Assembly: GCA_016210045.1 (NCBI GenBank)
Contig: JACQUX010000005.1
Location: 59,823-123,822, forward strand
DNA: 64,000 bases
From: Deltaproteobacteria bacterium
GTDB taxonomy: Bacteria; UBA10199; GCA-002796325; JACPFF01
Direction: 5' to 3'
The translations under genes and the position numbers were made by a program. The notes below the pieces were generated by a model that was not told where the DNA came from, did no database searches, and worked only from the letters and a program-made list of their open reading frames with translations. Positions 60,264 to 64,000 of the stretch are shown one piece after another. How positions within the stretch are numbered: position 1 is the stretch's first letter; the number at the start of each line of letters is the position of its first letter.

Positions 60264-61166
60264 GTGCGGATTCGGGGGACACTCATCGGGCTGACGTTGC
60301 TGACCTATGGCCTCATCATTTGGGGGGCGGTGGTGCGGCGTGCCGGTGCGGGACTGGGGTGTCCCGATTGGCCGCTCTGTCATGGCGCCGCGCTGCCGCC
60401 GAGCGAACGGCTCGCACTGATCGAATACAGCCATCGTGCGCTGGCCGGCGTCGTGGTTTTGTTGCTGCTGTGGATCGTCGTCCGCGTGTTCCGGAATCGG
60501 GCGTTGCGTGCAGCGCTCGGCGGACTCAGCGTCGCCGCGTTCGGCCTGCTCCTCCTCCAAGCCGTGCTCGGCGCATTGGCCGTGGCCTCCGAACTGGAAC
60601 CGCTGATCATCGCGACCCATTTGGCCCTTTCTTGGCTCTTCTTAGCGCTGATCTTAGCGATGACGTTTCGGGCGAGCGATTCCGCTGGAGTCAACGTGGG
60701 CGCCAGTGTCGCTCCGCCGCGCGGGTTGCTGAATTTTGGCTATCTCGCGCTCGCGATCTTAGTGATGCAAGCGATCCTCGGCGCGTTGGTCAGTACGAGC
60801 CACGCCGGATTGGCGTGTCCCGATTTTCCGATGTGTCAAGGGATGTGGTGGCCGGAAATGCACGGTGCCGTGGCGTTACACATGAGCCATCGGTTGGGAG
60901 CGCTGGCTGCGTTTCTGACGTTAGGCGGCTTCGGGCTATTGGGCCGACGCGTGGTTGCGTCTGCAGACCGCTTCCCCTTTCGCCTGCTGCTGCTTGTCCT
61001 CGTACTTCAATTGGCGTTAGGCATCGCGAATATCTGGTACGCGCTGGCCTTTGCGATCGACGTGGCGCATCTGGCGATGGCCACGTTACTATACATCCTT
61101 CTCATCATCTGTCTTTGGAGACTGCGTGCTCAACGCCTATTGGCAACTCACCAAGCCGCGCATTAG
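60264..61166 (+). CDS. ctaA: Haem A synthase CtaA
   Basis: CtaA oxidises haem O to haem A for the aa3-type oxidase. The 300-residue, eight-helix protein shows the internal duplication of the family. Each half has a Cys pair in an external loop (GLGCPDWPLCHG and GLACPDFPMCQG), and conserved haem-binding His residues appear in EYSHRALAG, ATHLALSW, HMSHRLGAL and DVAHLAMA. The start is GTG at 60264. It overlaps ctaB by 41 bp. It is presumably expressed apart from the act-cox operon, from which it is separated by two opposite-strand genes. Confidence 0.92.
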   Translation: MRIRGTLIGLTLLTYGLIIWGAVVRRAGAGLGCPDWPLCHGAALPPSERLALIEYSHRALAGVVVLLLLWIVVRVFRNRALRAALGGLSVAAFGLLLLQAVLGALAVASELEPLIIATHLALSWLFLALILAMTFRASDSAGVNVGASVAPPRGLLNFGYLALAILVMQAILGALVSTSHAGLACPDFPMCQGMWWPEMHGAVALHMSHRLGALAAFLTLGGFGLLGRRVVASADRFPFRLLLLVLVLQLALGIANIWYALAFAIDVAHLAMATLLYILLIICLWRLRAQRLLATHQAAH

Positions 61167-61992
61167 CCTGCTCTTTGCCGTCACGGGGCTGACCGCGTTC
61201 GTGGTCCATGGTGCGCTGCTCCGCGAGCCAGTGCGATTAGCGCTGCTGACGCTGGCGGTCTTCCTGATCGGCGGCGCTGCGAACACCTTCAATCAATATT
61301 TTGAACGCGACATCGATAAACAAATGCGTCGCACGGCGAAGAAGCGGCCATTGCCGCTCGGCCTCATGACGCCGCGTGCCGCATTGCTGTTTGGGATCGT
61401 GCTCGGCTTGCTCGGCGTCGGACTCCTGTGGTGGCGCGGCACGCCGCTCGGCGCGCTGTTGGGCCTCGGGACTATTCTGTTTTACGGTTTCTACTACACG
61501 CTTTGGTTGAAACCGCGCACGCCGTACAACATCGTGATCGGCGGCGCTGCAGGCGCTGCGGCGCCGCTCATTGCGTGGGCCGCAGTCACCGGACGACTCG
61601 ATCTGGTGCCGATCCTGCTCTTTCTCTTGATATTTTTCTGGACACCGCCGCATTTCTGGGCGCTCGCGCTCTGTTGCCGCGAAGACTATGCCCGCGTCGC
61701 GTTGCCGATGCTTCCGATCGTCGCCGGCGAAGAAGAAACGCGTCGCCAAATTTTTTATTATTCGCTGATCCTGTTGCCGCTCTCGCTCGGCCTGGCTGCG
61801 GTCCATCCCGTCGGCTGGCTCTATCTCGGCAGCGCTGGCCTGCTCGGCGCATTGTTCATTTGGTTCGCATGGCGTTTGTTGCGCGACAAAACCGATCGCG
61901 CCGGCTGGCGGCTGTTCGGCTTTTCGATCTTGTATGTGTTGCTGCTGTTTCTCCTGCTGATGGTCGATGTCCTCTTCATGCGGCATGGATAG
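61126..61992 (+). CDS. ctaB: Protohaem IX farnesyltransferase CtaB
   Basis: CtaB (UbiA superfamily) adds the farnesyl tail to haem B to give haem O, the substrate of CtaA. The 288-residue, nine-helix protein has the first Asp-rich motif NTFNQYFERDIDKQMRRT (N-x3-D-x3-D type), TAKKRPLPLG, YNIVIGGAAGAAAPLIAW, and the second loop PPHFWALALCCREDYARVALPMLP. The start is GTG at 61126, with TGGAG 5-6 nt upstream, well inside ctaA. The pair supplies haem A to CoxA. Confidence 0.93.
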   Translation: MLNAYWQLTKPRISLLFAVTGLTAFVVHGALLREPVRLALLTLAVFLIGGAANTFNQYFERDIDKQMRRTAKKRPLPLGLMTPRAALLFGIVLGLLGVGLLWWRGTPLGALLGLGTILFYGFYYTLWLKPRTPYNIVIGGAAGAAAPLIAWAAVTGRLDLVPILLFLLIFFWTPPHFWALALCCREDYARVALPMLPIVAGEEETRRQIFYYSLILLPLSLGLAAVHPVGWLYLGSAGLLGALFIWFAWRLLRDKTDRAGWRLFGFSILYVLLLFLLLMVDVLFMRHG

Positions 61993-62024
61993 CGCGCTCT
62001 GTGCCGTTGTCGCGGAGAAAACGC

Positions 62025-62053
62025 TTGCATCCTCATCAGGCGCTGACTACACA
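62025..62053 (+). promoter_or_regulatory. Possible promoter of the histone-like gene
   Basis: TTGCAT (62025-62030), a 17-bp spacer and TACACA (62048-62053) precede the small gene by 44 bp. Both hexamers are half-matches to the vegetative consensus. The gap of 105 bp from ctaB and the terminator after the gene support independent expression. Confidence 0.35.
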
Positions 62054-62097
62054 TCGCCGCCTCAGGACGAAAACGAAACCTATTACAAGGAGGCTGT

Positions 62098-62322
62098 ATG
62101 GCCAAGGCCAAGGCGAAGGGCAAGAAGAACGGCGGGGCGGTTGGGGATTTCGTGGTCCGGTCGCGCGTGAAGGAGCAGATCGCGAAGGCGAAGTGCCAAT
62201 CCTCCGGCGATATCGTCGATGCGTTGAACGGTGTCATCGCGTGGTATCTCGAACAAGGGATCAAGCGCGCCAAGTCCAACGGCCGCAAGACCGTGCGTTG
62301 CTACGACATTTGTTGCGAGTAA
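62098..62322 (+). CDS. Bacterial histone (single histone fold)
   Basis: A 74-residue basic protein. A Lys/Ala/Gly tail (1-16) precedes a histone fold: alpha-1 about 19-32 (VVRSRVKEQIAKAK), the long alpha-2 about 36-61 (SGDIVDALNGVIAWYLEQGI...), loop 2 GRKTVR, and a short alpha-3 start. R63, T65 and D70 keep the exact R-x-T-x4-D spacing of archaeal histones such as HMfB, where they form the loop/acid clamp. It is unlike HU or H-NS. Unusual features are the very short alpha-3 and four Cys (C33, C68, C72, C73). AAGGAGG precedes the ATG and a strong terminator follows. Related single-fold histones are known from Bdellovibrio; DNA compaction is the inferred role. Confidence 0.8.
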   Translation: MAKAKAKGKKNGGAVGDFVVRSRVKEQIAKAKCQSSGDIVDALNGVIAWYLEQGIKRAKSNGRKTVRCYDICCE

Positions 62323-62346
62323 TCGAAGCGATTCATGATGGTGTCA

Positions 62347-62380
62347 AACCCCGTGGGGCCGAACCCCACGGGGTTTTTTT
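62347..62380 (+). terminator. Intrinsic terminator after the histone-like gene
   Basis: A perfect 12-bp stem AACCCCGTGGGG / CCCCACGGGGTT with a 5-nt loop is followed by a run of seven T (62374-62380). It may also serve the leftward gene ending at 62392, since the left side has no A-tract of matching strength. Confidence 0.93.
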
Positions 62381-62391
62381 GTATGCAGCGC

Positions 62392-63840
62392 TCACTCCCG
62401 CGTGAACCAAGTCTCTTCGCCGTTGCGTTGTCCATCGCTGGATGAGGCCACCGGCGTGACATAGTATGTCGCGCCCGACGGCGTGGGAATCGTGATGCTG
62501 AGCGTCGCGGCTCCGGTGTCCGTGATATTCGTTTCCGTCACGTCGGCCGGGACATTATACAGTCCCCCACTGGCGGTCGAGGGCCCGTAGCGCACGGAGT
62601 AGCTGAGCCCGCTGAGAATATTGCCGTCTTCGTCTGTCGGTTTCGTGATGACCAACGTGAGGGTATCGGTCGTCAACGCCACTGGTGCGCTTTTGGTCCC
62701 CGTGGCCGTCGGCATCGTCGTGCCGTTGTAGCTCGCAATGCGGGCCCAATCGGTTAGCACATAACTCATCACGATGAAGAAATCCTCCGTGGAGGCGTCC
62801 GTGTAAGCCACGCGAATCGTGAACGTGTCGCCCACGGCCATGTCCGCGTGCGGCGCGAGTGAGACGATCCACTCTTCGTTCGCCAATGTGGTCGTTTGGT
62901 ACAAGCCGTATCCGGCATCTTCCCAGAGCGAATTTTCCGTTGGATAGCTTTGTGGATCACCGAGTGAGGACGCAAAGCGCACCGTGGCCGTGTCGGCGAT
63001 GCTGCTCGGCACGTCGATGCACGCGACACTCGCGATTTGATCTTCTTGCCCCGCCACCGGCACGACGTGCAAACGGAGCGCAATCAGGTCCCGTGCGGCG
63101 GAGGTTGTGTCATGATCGGCCCAAATATTACTGCTCGCATAGACCCGATCGACACGATCGCTCACGACTTCGATCCCGCTGGGCGTCGCCGCGATTCCGT
63201 TGCGGACGCCGTCATTGTCTTCATCGGCATCGAAGAGGTTCGGAATCCCATCCCGATCTTGGTCGGAATCACTCCGATTCGTAATATTGCTCTGTGCGGT
63301 CTTGCCATCGTTGCCCGCGCCGACCGGAATCCCGCCGCTCGCGACCGCCGTAACGCTGGCGCTGGCGTCGTCGGGTGCGGTCGTCGTCCGCGCAAATCCG
63401 TTCGTGGTGTCGAGCGTGATCTCACCGAGCGCGGTGTCGTCGCTCGGCGCGAGTCCCATCGTGACTTCGGACCCCGCTCCGTCGAAGACCGTCGGTCCGA
63501 TGTAACTGCCGTCCTTAATGTAGCTGATCAAATACGTCGCGGCCGAGGAAAGGGCGAGGGAGAACGACCCGTCAGATGCCGTGGTGGCGCGGACCGTCGC
63601 GTTACTCGCATTGTTGACCGCGACGACGCTATACCCGGATGCCGCAGTCGTTTTCGCGCCCAGGCTCCCAACGGCTCCGACGTTGAGTGACCCCGTCACC
63701 GTGACCGTTCCCGTAGTCGTCCCGCCGGAACTCGAACTCCCGGAGCTGGTGCTACTCCCCTCCGACGATGTGCTGCCGCCGCAATGGACTATCAACAACA
63801 GGCTGCAGAGTAGTCCGGTGTAGTGTGCGCGAAAACGCAT
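62392..63840 (-). CDS. Lipoprotein with TSP3-type calcium repeat and beta domains
   Basis: A 482-residue lipoprotein with signal FRAHYTGLLCSLLLIVH-C. A Ser/Thr/Gly linker follows, then a carboxypeptidase-regulatory/prealbumin-like beta domain (GYSVVAVNNASNATVRATTASDGSFSLAL, about 80-150). A thrombospondin type 3-like Asp repeat comes next near 205-225 (SDQDRDGIPNLFDADEDNDG), then a beta-rich C-terminal region. Likely on the outer surface, with Ca2+ stabilising the middle. The start at 63840 follows AAAGGGGGG; an upstream in-frame ATG at 63867 is disfavoured. Partner and function unknown. Confidence 0.78.
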   Translation of the reverse strand: MRFRAHYTGLLCSLLLIVHCGGSTSSEGSSTSSGSSSSGGTTTGTVTVTGSLNVGAVGSLGAKTTAASGYSVVAVNNASNATVRATTASDGSFSLALSSAATYLISYIKDGSYIGPTVFDGAGSEVTMGLAPSDDTALGEITLDTTNGFARTTTAPDDASASVTAVASGGIPVGAGNDGKTAQSNITNRSDSDQDRDGIPNLFDADEDNDGVRNGIAATPSGIEVVSDRVDRVYASSNIWADHDTTSAARDLIALRLHVVPVAGQEDQIASVACIDVPSSIADTATVRFASSLGDPQSYPTENSLWEDAGYGLYQTTTLANEEWIVSLAPHADMAVGDTFTIRVAYTDASTEDFFIVMSYVLTDWARIASYNGTTMPTATGTKSAPVALTTDTLTLVITKPTDEDGNILSGLSYSVRYGPSTASGGLYNVPADVTETNITDTGAATLSITIPTPSGATYYVTPVASSSDGQRNGEETWFTRE

Positions 63841-63947
63841 AAGCCCCCCTTTCCGTTGGCGGGACAATTACCAATGATTTGTAGAGACCTTTGCATAAAG
63901 GCATGATTGTTGCGGCAAAGGGGATGTGATCCGTGTAGTTTTCTGGG

Positions 63948-64000
63948 ATGAGCCAAACAACGACGAGTCAGTTGAGTTTCAGTGACGGGATGATCCGGGA
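63948..64000 (+). CDS. Start of a gene leaving the window (possible IS transposase)
   Basis: Only 17 codons are visible from an ATG at 63948 (MSQTTTSQLSFSDGMIR), cut by the window edge. The QLSFSD opening is reminiscent of some IS5-type transposase N-termini, but so few residues cannot settle it. A ribosome site is not clear. The ~100 bp to its left contains the divergent start region of the TSP3-type lipoprotein. Confidence 0.3.
   Translation, partial: MSQTTTSQLSFSDGMIR

Noticed and set aside
1..64000. CRISPR array
   Set aside because: No regularly spaced identical repeats were seen; all repeats are palindromic singletons or dispersed copies.
63948..64000. A confirmed insertion sequence at the right edge
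   Set aside because: Only 17 codons are visible and no terminal inverted repeat can be identified; reported only as a possible transposase start.

Overview
The window looks like a chromosomal segment of a GC-rich, Gram-negative, aerobically respiring bacterium. Lipoprotein signal peptides, an Omp85-type outer-membrane barrel and a long alternative complex III / cytochrome c oxidase operon support this. The overall gene style is deltaproteobacterial or a related phylum, but no marker here fixes the taxon. Housekeeping genes (ispG, hemW, hrcA-grpE, thiL, rlmD-like, an ABC-F ATPase, tRNA-Ser) are interleaved with many proteins of no recognisable family.

Layout. 1-8.6 kb: uncharacterised proteins around ispG, a von Willebrand A protein and hemW. 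8.7-15.6 kb: a forward run hrcA, grpE, a LppC-like lipoprotein, thiL, two CNNM/CBS membrane proteins and an orphan LarC C-terminal domain. 15.6-22.3 kb: a small accessory island with an AAA/DUF4143 ATPase, vapBC, mntA-hepT, an AbiEii-like nucleotidyltransferase pair, two small lipoprotein-like genes and palindromic repeats. 22.4-32.1 kb: an FGE-like protein, an Omp85-like barrel operon, a DUF2339-DUF3999 pair, a broken nucleotidyltransferase remnant and a lipoprotein. 32.3-43.7 kb: mostly leftward genes, namely a Cdd1-like HhH protein, an EF-hand/transglutaminase-like protein, ABC-F, a Kelch lipoprotein, tRNA-Ser with fragmentary copies of its 3' end, rlmD and membrane proteins. 43.9-56.8 kb: actABCDEF-sco-coxBACD, a complete alternative complex III plus aa3-type oxidase, with a subunit IV fused to two c-type haem domains. 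56.8-60.1 kb: two leftward unknown genes that separate this operon from ctaA-ctaB (60.3-62.0 kb). 62.1 kb: a 74-residue single-histone-fold protein. 62.4-64 kb: a TSP3-type lipoprotein and the first codons of a gene leaving the window.

Two signals stand out. First, a 27-bp promoter-like motif, GCAACTTT-N11-GCCGATAA, lies just upstream of six genes at constant internal spacing and always in the sense orientation. Its downstream half equals the classical sigma-28 (FliA) -10 element. The six targets are otherwise unrelated: a VWA protein, two small lipoprotein-like proteins, an FGE-like protein, a membrane-anchored unknown and a triple-repeat XRE-like protein. Several begin with acid-poor, Ser/Thr/Pro/Arg-rich segments, so this looks like a regulon of surface or secreted proteins under one alternative sigma factor. 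Second, the small protein at 62098-62322 carries the R-x-T-(x4)-D signature and the helix layout of archaeal/bacterial histones, with an unusual cysteine-rich C-terminus.

Several families of dispersed inverted repeats sit between and occasionally inside genes. Coordinated expression is clearest in the act/cox operon, where most genes overlap by 4 bp (ATGA or GTGA) or are a few bases apart; ctaA and ctaB would supply the haem A that the oxidase needs.
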